A stretch of 64,000 nt of DNA from positions 1-64,000 of the forward strand of contig NZ_WQLB01000022.1 in the NCBI RefSeq assembly GCF_009755355.1. The letters are read 5' to 3'. Below the pieces are notes generated by a model. That model was given only the letters and a program-made list of their open reading frames with translations. It was not told where the DNA came from and ran no database searches. Positions 55,424 to 63,180 of this stretch are shown in pieces. The first letter of the stretch is position 1; the number at the start of each line of letters is the position of its first letter. The DNA comes from Deinococcus arboris (GTDB lineage: Bacteria > Deinococcota > Deinococci > Deinococcales > Deinococcaceae). The position numbers were made by a program, and so were the translations under genes.

Positions 55424-56668
55424 TCAACGCCAGCGGCGCAGCAGCAGAGCGCCTGCGCCCAGAAGCGCCGCCCACATCATCAGTGGTGCCCGGCGCGGCC
55501 ACTGCACCTCACCACGCAGGAGGGCACGCAGGGCTTCTTCGTGGGCCGTGAGGGGCGGCGGCGCTAGGTGGCTATCAGGCAGGGTCAAGTCCGCACTCAG
55601 GACTGTCTGATGGTAGGCGTTTTCCTGGGCGTGGCCACTGTGGGCGGCCCGTTGCCGCCCGGTCTGCCGCAGCGCCTCTGGCTCGCCGGTGGCCACCCAC
55701 GGGGCCAGGGCCAGAAAGCCGGGGCGGGGCTCGGTCAGGACATAGCTCTGCGGCGCACTGGCCTCCTCTGCTGGCCCGGTGATGGCGCTCTGGCCGTCGA
55801 ACGTCAGGTCCAGCAAGTTGCCCACCACCATCGGATTGACGGCATACCGAATTTGAGAGCTGGTGGCCGTCACCTGCCAGCTGCTTTCCAGCCAGGCCAC
55901 CGGCTGGTCGCGCACATGGGCCGGGTTGGGGGGCAGGCCTTCCTTCGCCGTCCAGGGCGCGCCGTTGGCGTCCGGCTGAAGCAGCACGGTGCAGCCCTGG
56001 GCTTCCAGGCGGGCGATCACGTCGGCCCGGAACGCGTCCAGGCTGATCGCCACACCCAGGTCACCGGCCGGGGTCGGAAATACGCGCAGCTCTTCCAGGC
56101 GGCCAGGGGTCAGGTCCACGCCATCCGCTTCCTCATCGGGCGTCAGGTGCACCTTGTCGGCGGTGCCAATCAGCTCACCCTGGGGGTCAAACAGCACCGT
56201 CTGATTGGTCAGGATGCCCGGCGCACGCCGCAAGCGGCCTCCACGGACCTCATAGCGGGGCATGGGCGCCGAGCCGCAGCAGAGGTACACGCCGTACTCG
56301 CGGGCCAGGTCGCGGCATGTCTGAAGGTACAGTGCCGCATTGCGGTCTATGTCGGCCAGTTGCAAGGCGCGCACCGGCGAGATCCGTTCGCGCAGCAGCG
56401 TGGGCAGGGTACGGGGCAGGCGGGCCACAAACAGCGCCAGCGCCACCCGCTGAAAGGTGCCCAGCCCCAACGCCCAGCCGCCGCCGCGCAGCACCAGCGG
56501 CAGGCCATTGAGTTCGGTGAGCACCACCAGGTTGGGACGGTCAGGGGCGAGGTGCGGGCGGCTGCTTTCCAGCTGGGCGCGCAGCCAGGCGCGAAACCGC
56601 CGGGCACTGATAAAGTCGCTGGCGTGCCACTGGGGCTGCACAGCCACGGCGCGGACGCGGCGGGTCAT
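55424..56668 (-). CDS. Nitrilase-fold membrane protein lacking the catalytic Cys
   Basis: A 414-residue protein with a carbon-nitrogen hydrolase domain. Glu52 in VVLTELNGLPL and Lys172 in TADKVHLTPDEE match two of the triad. Where the catalytic Cys belongs, the strand reads LGVAISLDAF with Ser209. The C-terminus carries one hydrophobic segment (LMMWAALLGAGALLL) before an Arg-rich end, probably a membrane anchor. It may be a pseudoenzyme or use Ser. TAGGCT lies 5 nt before ATG 56668. Divergent from pxpB. Confidence 0.75.
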   Translation of the reverse strand: MTRRVRAVAVQPQWHASDFISARRFRAWLRAQLESSRPHLAPDRPNLVVLTELNGLPLVLRGGGWALGLGTFQRVALALFVARLPRTLPTLLRERISPVRALQLADIDRNAALYLQTCRDLAREYGVYLCCGSAPMPRYEVRGGRLRRAPGILTNQTVLFDPQGELIGTADKVHLTPDEEADGVDLTPGRLEELRVFPTPAGDLGVAISLDAFRADVIARLEAQGCTVLLQPDANGAPWTAKEGLPPNPAHVRDQPVAWLESSWQVTATSSQIRYAVNPMVVGNLLDLTFDGQSAITGPAEEASAPQSYVLTEPRPGFLALAPWVATGEPEALRQTGRQRAAHSGHAQENAYHQTVLSADLTLPDSHLAPPPLTAHEEALRALLRGEVQWPRRAPLMMWAALLGAGALLLRRWR

Positions 56669-56717
56669 GCCCCAGCCTAGAGCAGGACAGGGGGCACCCA
56701 CATGCCATGATGCCTCC

Positions 56718-57338
56718 ATGTCGGCGGTGACCTTTCTGCCTTTAGGGGACGCGGCGCTGGTGGTCCTGACTGGGCGGGCGCGTGACTTGCACCGCCACCT
56801 GACGCGGCAGGGGCTGCCTGGCCTGCTGGACAGCGTGCCCGCGCTGGGCCAGCTGACCCTGCTGTTTGACCCGCTTTGCACCGACGCCGACACCCTGACC
56901 GGTGGAGTGCGCGCGGCCCTGACCACCTTGCCGCCCGAGACCGAGACTCAGGGCCAGACCCTCACCGTGCCGGTGACATTTGGCGGCCCCGACCTGGCGT
57001 GGTGCGCCGCGCATGCCGGTTTGAGTGAGGCGGCCTTTGTGGCCGCCGTGTGCGCCGCGCCGCTGGAGGTGGCCTTTCTGGGCTTCACACCGGGATTCGC
57101 CTTTCTGACAGGCTTGCCCACGGCCCTCCAGATGCCGCGCCTGGACATCCCGCGCGCTGGAGTACCGGCAGGCAGTGTGGCGCTGGGCGGGCCGTGGGCT
57201 GGCGTGTACCCACGGGCCACGCCGGGCGGGTGGCGGGTCGTCGGTCACACAGCCCTGAACCTTTTTGACCCAGCCCGCCCCCAGCCGGTGCTGTGGCAGC
57301 CGGGCGACCGCGTGCGCTTTGAGGCCGCCCGTGCTTGA
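56718..57338 (+). CDS. pxpB: 5-oxoprolinase subunit PxpB
   Basis: PxpB (KipI family) works with PxpA and PxpC to hydrolyse 5-oxoproline to glutamate using ATP. The 206-residue protein contains FLPLGDAALVVLTG, VPVTFGGPDLAWCAAHAG, FLGFTPGFAFLTGLP and RATPGGWRVVGHT, in the normal order. The frame extends upstream into the nitrilase gene region, but ATG 56718 matches the family. The start of pxpC lies inside its 3' end. Confidence 0.92.
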   Translation: MSAVTFLPLGDAALVVLTGRARDLHRHLTRQGLPGLLDSVPALGQLTLLFDPLCTDADTLTGGVRAALTTLPPETETQGQTLTVPVTFGGPDLAWCAAHAGLSEAAFVAAVCAAPLEVAFLGFTPGFAFLTGLPTALQMPRLDIPRAGVPAGSVALGGPWAGVYPRATPGGWRVVGHTALNLFDPARPQPVLWQPGDRVRFEAARA

Positions 57339-58278
57339 GGTCCTGCGCGGCGGCCTACACACCACCGTGCAGGATGCAGGCCGCCGCGTGCGCGCCCTGG
57401 GGGTGCCAGCTGGAGGCGCAGCTGACCCGGTGGCCCGGCGCCTGGCCAACGCCCTGGTGGGCAATCCGCCCGGCGCGGCGGGCCTGGAAGTAACCCTGGG
57501 CGGCCCGGCACTGCGCTTTGACGCTGGGGCGCTGGTCAGCCTGTGCGGCGCGCCCTTCGAGGCGCTGCTGGACGGACAGCCCTTCCCCCTGTGGCGGGCC
57601 GTCCCGGTGCCCGCTGGCGGACGGCTAGACCTCCGCGGCACCCCGGCAGGCGCGCGGGCCTTTCTGGCGGTGCGCGGCGGGCTCAACGGCCAGGAGGTAT
57701 TTGGCAGCCGCTCAACCGATGTCTACAGCGGCTTTGGCGGCTATGAGGGCCGAGTGCTGCGGGCGGGCGACCGCCTGACCTGGGCCGACAGGCCAAGTGT
57801 GCAGCCGCCCCGCGCTTTTCTCTCGCCGGAGGTGCAGACCCCCACCGGCCCCAATGTCAGGTTGCGGGTGGTGCCCACCTCCGACGCGACCCCCACGCTG
57901 CTGGCGGCGCTGTGTGGCCCAGGCTTCACCGTCAGCGCGCAGGCTGACCGCATGGGCGTACGCCTGACCGAAGGCGTACCGGCCCCCCACGACCCCACGC
58001 GCGCCAGCGTGCCCAACGTCCCTGGCCTGGTGCAAGTGCCGCCGGGGGGACAGCCTATCGTGCTGCTGCCCGACGCCGGCACCCACGGCGGCTACCCAGC
58101 GCCGCTGGTGGTGATTCAGGCCGACCTCGCCCGGCTGGGACAGCTGCGCCCTGGCAACCAGGTGCAGTTTGAACCGGTGCCCCCGGCCGCTGCCCGAACC
58201 GCCCTCTGGCAGCAGGAACAAGGGTTGCGGCAGGCCGAGGCGGCTCTGCGCCTGTGGTACGCCGCCCAGGCTGGATAA
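57331..58278 (+). CDS. pxpC: 5-oxoprolinase subunit PxpC
   Basis: PxpC (KipA family) is the biotin-independent carboxyltransferase-like partner of PxpB. The 315-residue protein includes VLRGGLHTTVQDAGRR, GVPAGGAADPVARRLANALV, FGSRSTDVYSGFGGYEGR and QPIVLLPDAGTHGGYPAPLVV. Its true start is GTG 57331, overlapping the pxpB stop by 8 bases; an in-frame upstream ATG lies inside pxpB. pxpA follows after 174 bp. Confidence 0.92.
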   Translation: MLEVLRGGLHTTVQDAGRRVRALGVPAGGAADPVARRLANALVGNPPGAAGLEVTLGGPALRFDAGALVSLCGAPFEALLDGQPFPLWRAVPVPAGGRLDLRGTPAGARAFLAVRGGLNGQEVFGSRSTDVYSGFGGYEGRVLRAGDRLTWADRPSVQPPRAFLSPEVQTPTGPNVRLRVVPTSDATPTLLAALCGPGFTVSAQADRMGVRLTEGVPAPHDPTRASVPNVPGLVQVPPGGQPIVLLPDAGTHGGYPAPLVVIQADLARLGQLRPGNQVQFEPVPPAAARTALWQQEQGLRQAEAALRLWYAAQAG

Positions 58279-58452
58279 GGAGACGCCTGGGTTGCCGAGT
58301 CAGGTGACAGATTGGCGACCCTTTTCCGGGCTGGTCCACATCACAGCGCGGCCCACCAGGTTGCTTGCCCTTCAGACCCGCACTGCTCTTCTGAGCTGGG
58401 TCGGCCTGTCACACACCCCAGCGGCCGGCGGCCCAGCCCGTATGCTGCCCCC

Positions 58453-59208
58453 ATGCACACTGGCACCGACCTGAATGCCGACCTGGGCGAGGGCAGCGCC
58501 CACGAAGAAGCCGTGATGGCGTTCGTGACCAGCGCCAACATCGCCTGCGGGGGCCACGCCGGCGACGCCGAAACCATGCGGGACAGCCTGCGCCTGGCCG
58601 CGCGTCACGGGGTGGCGGCCGGCGCCCACCCTGGGTTTCCAGACCGCGAGGGCTTTGGGCGGCGCGAACTGCACTTTGCCCCCGCCGAGGTCACGGCCTT
58701 TGTCCGGGAGCAGATTGAAGCGCTCAAGGCGGTGGCGGCGCGCGAGGGGGTAACGCTGCGCCACGTCAAACCGCACGGCATGCTCTACAACATGGCCGCG
58801 CGGGACCCCGCGCTGGCCCGCGCCATTGCCCAGGCAGCCCACGACAGCGGCGTGCCGCTGTACTACGGCCTGGCTGGCGACGACAGCGTGATGCTGCGCG
58901 AGGCCCGGGCGCTGGGCCTGACGGCGCTGGGCGAGGGCTTTGCTGATCGTGGCTATGCCCTGGACGGCACGCTGTGGCCACGCTCGCAGGCCGGCGCCCT
59001 GCTACCCCACGCGGCGGCGGTGGCGCAGGGGGTCAGTATTGCCCGCCAGGGCCACGTGCAAGCCGTGACGGGTGAATGGGTCCGTGTGCCCGCCCAGACG
59101 CTCTGCCTGCACGGCGACGGCGCCGAGGCCGCCGAGCTGGCGCGTGATCTGCGCGCGGCGCTGGAGGCGGCGGGCGTGCGCGTTCTGGCGCCAGCCCCCA
59201 GCACATGA
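58453..59208 (+). CDS. pxpA: 5-oxoprolinase subunit PxpA (LamB/YcsF family)
   Basis: The 251-residue protein has the LamB/YcsF fold: TDLNADLGEG at the start, ANIACGGHAGDAETMRDSLR, GAHPGFPDREGFGRREL, RHVKPHGMLYN and EGFADRGYALDGTL. With PxpB and PxpC it forms the ATP-dependent 5-oxoprolinase. TATGCT lies 6 nt before the ATG, so it may have its own leaderless transcript beside pxpBC. The longer frame upstream is not supported. Confidence 0.93.
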   Translation: MHTGTDLNADLGEGSAHEEAVMAFVTSANIACGGHAGDAETMRDSLRLAARHGVAAGAHPGFPDREGFGRRELHFAPAEVTAFVREQIEALKAVAAREGVTLRHVKPHGMLYNMAARDPALARAIAQAAHDSGVPLYYGLAGDDSVMLREARALGLTALGEGFADRGYALDGTLWPRSQAGALLPHAAAVAQGVSIARQGHVQAVTGEWVRVPAQTLCLHGDGAEAAELARDLRAALEAAGVRVLAPAPST

Positions 59209-59290
59209 AGGTCTGCTCAAGACAATTGGGCACCCTATCAGCCGCGCTGTCAGGCTCTGGTGAGAGTGGGCATGCTGAACTGCGGGCAGG

Positions 59291-60427
59291 ATGCGCCGTT
59301 TCTCTCTCCCCACCACCGCTGACTTCCAGGCCCGGCGCGCTGCCTGCCCCTTTACCCGCCCGCTGGACCGCCGCACCCTGAACGCCCGCCTGCTGGGCGC
59401 TGTGCTGCTGGCGATGCTGGTGCGGCTGCTCTACGTGCCGCTGGACGGCTTTGAGCGCTGGGCGCTGCCGCTGCTCAGTGTGCTGATGGCCGGCCTGCTG
59501 CTGACCCTGACGGTCACGCGCGTTCAGCTGCGGACCCTGCATGTGCTCACGCTGCTGGGCGCCTGGGGGTATGTGCTGGGCCACCTGTGGCATGTGCTGT
59601 TCCGGGTGCCCGCCGAAACGCAGATGCAGGTGCTGGGCAGCCTGGGGCCGTGGGCCGCCGTGCTGCTGGCTTCGCACCTCTGGTTGCTGGGACGGCGGGT
59701 CAGCTTGCCCCTCAGCCTGCTGGCGCTGGGCAGCACCGCAGCGCTGTTGCTGGCACACGTCTTGCTGACGCCCGGCGCCCTGCACCAGCCGGTTGTGGGC
59801 GCGGTGCTGCAACTGCTACTGGGCGGCGCGGTCCTGCTGGCTGGCCAGCACAGCGCCGCCCACCGCGCTCTGGGCGACCTACGCCGCGATCTGCTGGGCG
59901 ACGGCGACGCCGGGCGCGAAACCCTGACCGGCCTGCCGGGCCGCGCCATGATGGAGCGCTGGCTCACCCGCCAGGCCCTGCGCCGTCCCGAGGGCCTGGG
60001 TGTGGCCGTGATTGGGCTGGACGCTCCGCACCCCGGCCTGCTGGCGGATGCCACCCCCGAGCCTCACCGCCTGGCCCACGTGGCGCGGGTGATTCTGGGT
60101 GCCGTGCGGGACGACGACCTGCTGGGCTGCCTGGACGATGGCCAGCTGGTGCTGGTCCTGCGCGCCGCCGACGCCCGCTCGGCCCGCGCCGTGTGCGAAC
60201 GGCTGCGCGTGCGCGTGGCTTCGCGGCCTGTGGACGGCGCCAATGTCACGGTCAGCATCGCCCTGGCGTTTCAGGATGGCCGTCAGGATGGCCTGACTCT
60301 GCTGCGCGAGGCCGAGGACAGCCTGAACGCCCTGCACCAGACCGGCCAGAATCGTGTGGTCCTGGGCACACCGCCGACGGAGGCCCCCAGCCCAGACACC
60401 CTCGGCCTTCAGATGCAACCCGCATAG
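59291..60427 (+). CDS. Membrane protein with degenerate GGDEF domain
   Basis: A 378-residue protein with five or six membrane segments (about 35-185) followed by a GGDEF-like domain. The entry motif TLTGLPGR (211-218) is intact in form, but the active loop GGDEF is replaced by LDDGQ (281-285 in CLDDGQLVLVL), so diguanylate cyclase activity is unlikely. It may bind a nucleotide or act as a scaffold. No GTP-binding or I-site features were seen. A terminator follows at 60443. Confidence 0.8.
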   Translation: MRRFSLPTTADFQARRAACPFTRPLDRRTLNARLLGAVLLAMLVRLLYVPLDGFERWALPLLSVLMAGLLLTLTVTRVQLRTLHVLTLLGAWGYVLGHLWHVLFRVPAETQMQVLGSLGPWAAVLLASHLWLLGRRVSLPLSLLALGSTAALLLAHVLLTPGALHQPVVGAVLQLLLGGAVLLAGQHSAAHRALGDLRRDLLGDGDAGRETLTGLPGRAMMERWLTRQALRRPEGLGVAVIGLDAPHPGLLADATPEPHRLAHVARVILGAVRDDDLLGCLDDGQLVLVLRAADARSARAVCERLRVRVASRPVDGANVTVSIALAFQDGRQDGLTLLREAEDSLNALHQTGQNRVVLGTPPTEAPSPDTLGLQMQPA

Positions 60428-60442
60428 AGGGAAAACCCCTAT

Positions 60443-60475
60443 AGCCACCCTGGGGATTGCCCAAGGTTGCTTTTT
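60443..60475 (+). terminator. Terminator after the GGDEF-like gene
   Basis: AGCCACC (60443-60449) pairs with GGTTGCT (60465-60471) with one mismatch, closing TGGG/CCCA around a 5-nt loop; TTTTT ends it at 60475. Confidence 0.7.
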
Positions 60476-60827
60476 GATGGCGCTCTGATCGACGGTTGAT
60501 TGATGCCTCTGGGTTCTCGCTGGCTTCAGCAGCTGATGCGGAGTCGATCTGGTGCATTCATAAACTGGGAAAGAGCCAGTTACCAGCTCTAGGCCCAGGA
60601 CACGTTTCCTCTGAACCCTGCTTGCACACGACTCAGTTGGATTTTGGATAGCAAGCTCAAGCTGTCGTCCTGTCACAGGTTTGGTCTTACGATCTTGCAA
60701 AGAGGCCCGCACCCGGCCAAGCCGCAAGGCCATCTGGTCGCCGACAGGTCAACCATCAGAAGCGCTGCGCCGCAGACTTGGGCACACTCACTTGTCCTGG
60801 CCCTGGCGTTTCTCTTCCCAGTCAACG
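60476..60827. other. Gene-free stretch before rplY
   Basis: About 350 bp between the two terminators, with lower GC. It has short hairpins (AGAGC/GCTCT near 60575) and no supported gene or promoter. Short frames on both strands lack start signals. Confidence 0.35.
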
Positions 60828-60858
60828 AAAAGACGAGGCCCCTCATAGGAGCCTCGCC
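60828..60858 (-). terminator. rplY terminator
   Basis: On the minus strand CGAGGC (60856-60851) and GCCTCG (60839-60834) form the stem with extra G/C pairs near the loop, followed by TCTTTTCGTT. Confidence 0.7.
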
Positions 60859-60872
60859 TCTGGAAAGTGCGT

Positions 60873-61589
60873 TTACTCTTCGCTCTTCTCGCTGGTGTCG
60901 TCGGCCGTTTCGGTGGCGTCGCCAGCGGCCTCGGCCTTGGCTTCTTCCACAGTCGCGTCGCCTTCCAAGATGGCCGTCGCGGCCTCTTCGCTGATTTCGC
61001 CTGCGGCCACCAGACCGGCCACCTGGGCGGCCTGCTGCTCGGCGGCGGCTTCGCTGTCGGACAGGCGGGGCGGCAGCACGCTGATGACCACGAGGTCCTC
61101 TTCAGCAGCCAGCTTGACGCCTTCAGGCAGCTTGACCTGACCGGCAGTGACGTGGTCACCGATGTTCAGCTTGGTCACGTCCACCACGAGTTCCTGGGGA
61201 ATGCGGCGGGGGCCGGGGGCCACGACGGACAGGTTGTGAATCACCACGTCCACCAAGCCGCCCATGACTTCGCCTTGGCTCTTGCCCTTGGTGTGGACCG
61301 GCACCGACACGGTTACGGGCTCGCCGTAGGTTACCACGTAGAAGTCCACGTGAATAGGCACGCGCCTACGCTTGTCCATCTGGACAGTCTTGACCAGGGC
61401 CGGGAAGGTTTCGCCGCCTTCCAGGGTGATGTCGAACAGGCCGGTGGTGCTGTGCTGACGGAAGGCGCGGTCAAACGCCTTGCGGTCAATGGCAAAGGAC
61501 ACGTTCTTGTCCTTGTTGTAGGCCACGGCGGGAATCATGCCTTCGGCCAGTTTCTGCTGGCTGCTGCGGGGTTGGGCGTTCAGTTCCAT
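60873..61589 (-). CDS. rplY: 50S ribosomal protein L25/general stress protein CTC
   Basis: L25 binds 5S rRNA in the large subunit. The 238-residue protein is the long CTC form: an L25 domain (about 1-90), a second beta domain (about 95-185) including VDVTKLNIGDHV, and an acidic Ala/Glu tail typical of Deinococcus-Thermus CTC proteins. Early residues MELNAQPRSSQQKLAEGMIPAVAYN fit a direct start. AAGGAG precedes the ATG at good spacing. A terminator ends it at about 60834. Confidence 0.93.
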   Translation of the reverse strand: MELNAQPRSSQQKLAEGMIPAVAYNKDKNVSFAIDRKAFDRAFRQHSTTGLFDITLEGGETFPALVKTVQMDKRRRVPIHVDFYVVTYGEPVTVSVPVHTKGKSQGEVMGGLVDVVIHNLSVVAPGPRRIPQELVVDVTKLNIGDHVTAGQVKLPEGVKLAAEEDLVVISVLPPRLSDSEAAAEQQAAQVAGLVAAGEISEEAATAILEGDATVEEAKAEAAGDATETADDTSEKSEE

Positions 61590-61817
61590 GTGCTGTGTTC
61601 TCCTTGCGGTTAGGGCTTCGCCGCCCTGCCCCGCCGCGCTCCGACTGTCAGTCAGCCTGGGGGCGGGGACGGGCGCGGCAACCGGAACAGCATAGCAGAA
61701 AAGGCACGCCGGCCGGTGGAAGGGTCAGGCGGCCCTCTGCTAGACTCTCTGGCGTTGCCGCGCGGCCCCCCAGCGTGCCTGGAGGCGGCCCCGGCCAGAA
61801 GACCAAAGGAGAGACAC

Positions 61818-62375
61818 ATGATCAGCGTGACGGAACTGCGTAACGGCACCAAAGTAGAAATGGACGGCGGCCTGTGGGAATGCCTGGATTACTCGCACCT
61901 GAAGATGGGGCGCGGCGGCGCCAAGGTGGTCACCAAGTTCCGCAACATGGAAACGGGCTCCATTGTGGACCGCACCTTCAACAGCGGCGAAAAACTGCAG
62001 GACATCTACGTTGAAGGCAAGACGATGCAGTACCTGTACAAAGACGGCGACGACTTCATGTTCATGGACATGGACACCTTCGAGCAGGTGACGCTGCCCC
62101 CCAGCCTGGTGGGCGACGCCGCCAAGTTCATGAAGGAAAACACCGAAGTCGAAGTGGCGATGTACGGCGAAAAGGCCCTGACCATCACCCTGCCCAACCA
62201 GGTCATCCTGAAAATCGTGGAAACCGACCCCGGCGTGCGCGGCGACACCGTCTCGGGCGGCACCAAGCCCGCCAAGCTGGAAACCGGCGCCACCGTGCAG
62301 GTGCCCTTGTTTGTGGAGCAGGACACCAGCGTCAAGGTGGACACCCGCACCGGCCAGTACCTCAGCCGGGCCTAA
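61818..62375 (+). CDS. efp: Elongation factor P
   Basis: EF-P relieves ribosome stalling at polyproline. The 185-residue protein has the three-domain EF-P order: MISVTELRNGTKVEMDGGLW, the loop HLKMGRGGAKV with Arg32 at the tip (the residue rhamnosylated in some bacteria, unmodified in others), IVDRTFNSGEKL, and the C-terminal GGTKPAKLETGATVQVP. AAAGGAGA precedes the ATG. No earP or epm gene is nearby. A terminator follows, then accB-accC. Confidence 0.95.
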   Translation: MISVTELRNGTKVEMDGGLWECLDYSHLKMGRGGAKVVTKFRNMETGSIVDRTFNSGEKLQDIYVEGKTMQYLYKDGDDFMFMDMDTFEQVTLPPSLVGDAAKFMKENTEVEVAMYGEKALTITLPNQVILKIVETDPGVRGDTVSGGTKPAKLETGATVQVPLFVEQDTSVKVDTRTGQYLSRA

Positions 62376-62386
62376 CCCTGGTGTCT

Positions 62387-62429
62387 GCGCGCCGCCTGCC
62401 GAAAAGACTCGGGGGCGGCGCGCGCCTTT
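62387..62429 (+). terminator. Terminator after efp
   Basis: GCGCGCCGCC (62387-62396) pairs with GGCGGCGCGC (62414-62423) around a 17-nt loop, then GCCTTTG. The short T run makes it moderate. Confidence 0.55.
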
Positions 62430-62553
62430 GCCGTTAGACTCGGTGCAGCCTAACGGGCGTTAGGCAGCGGGTGACACCCCCGCGCCTGCCCAACCCGTCA
62501 TGATGAGGCGACACCACAAGACCCGCACTGCACAGCCACACCTAGGAGGGGCC

Positions 62554-63087
62554 ATGAACCCGGACGACCTGAAACAGATTCTTTCCGCCCTGACACACGC
62601 CGACGTGCGTGAATTTGCCCTCCGGACAGGCAGTTTCGACCTGAGCCTCAAGCGCGGCCCCCAGGCCGCCGGGGCACCCAGCGCGCCTGCACCCCAGCCG
62701 GTGGCCGGCCCCACGCCCGTCTTTGCCCCGGCGCCTGCCAGCCCGGCCCCAGTGGCCCCGCTCGCTGCCCCTGAGGCGCCCGCCGCGCCCAGTGCCGCGC
62801 CAGCGCCCGCCGCCGAAGCCCCCACACCCGCTGCCGCCCCCGCCGCCAGTAAAGGCACGCCGGTCAAGGCGCCGATTGTGGGCACCTTCTATGCGGCCAG
62901 CACCCCCGACGCGCCGGCTTACGTCAAGGTGGGGGACACCGTTCAGGCTGGTCAGGTGCTGTGCATCATCGAGGCCATGAAGCTGATGAACGAGATCGAA
63001 GCCGAGATGGGCGGCGTGGTTCGCGAGATTCTGGTGAAAAACGCCGAGCCCGTCGAGTACGGTCAAACGCTGTTCATCATTGAGTGA
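62554..63087 (+). CDS. accB: Biotin carboxyl carrier protein of acetyl-CoA carboxylase
   Basis: AccB carries biotin between the carboxylase and transferase in fatty-acid synthesis. The 177-residue protein has an N-terminal helix, a Pro/Ala linker of about 60 residues, then the biotinyl domain with [13 protein letters not shown], biotin on Lys143. The Pro-rich linker is longer than in many relatives. TAGGAGGGG precedes the ATG. The efp-accB-accC order is common in bacteria. Confidence 0.95.
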   Translation: MNPDDLKQILSALTHADVREFALRTGSFDLSLKRGPQAAGAPSAPAPQPVAGPTPVFAPAPASPAPVAPLAAPEAPAAPSAAPAPAAEAPTPAAAPAASKGTPVKAPIVGTFYAASTPDAPAYVKVGDTVQAGQVLCIIEAMKLMNEIEAEMGGVVREILVKNAEPVEYGQTLFIIE

Positions 63088-63093
63088 GGTCAT

Positions 63094-63160
63094 GGGTCAG
63101 AGGGTCCAAGTGGCTAAGGGCTGCACCTGCTTGGACCCTTTGACCCTTGGATTCTTTGAC
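63094..63160. repeat. Stem-loop repeat copy 2, between accB and accC
   Basis: GGGTCAGAGGGTCCAAG (63094-63110) faces CTTGGACCCTTTGACCC (63130-63146), 16 of 17 positions paired around a 19-nt loop, then TTGGATTCTTTGACG. The modules match the copy after topA. No T run follows directly, so it is not a typical terminator. Confidence 0.55.
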
Positions 63161-63180
63161 GTTCTGCTGGAGGCAAGCAC

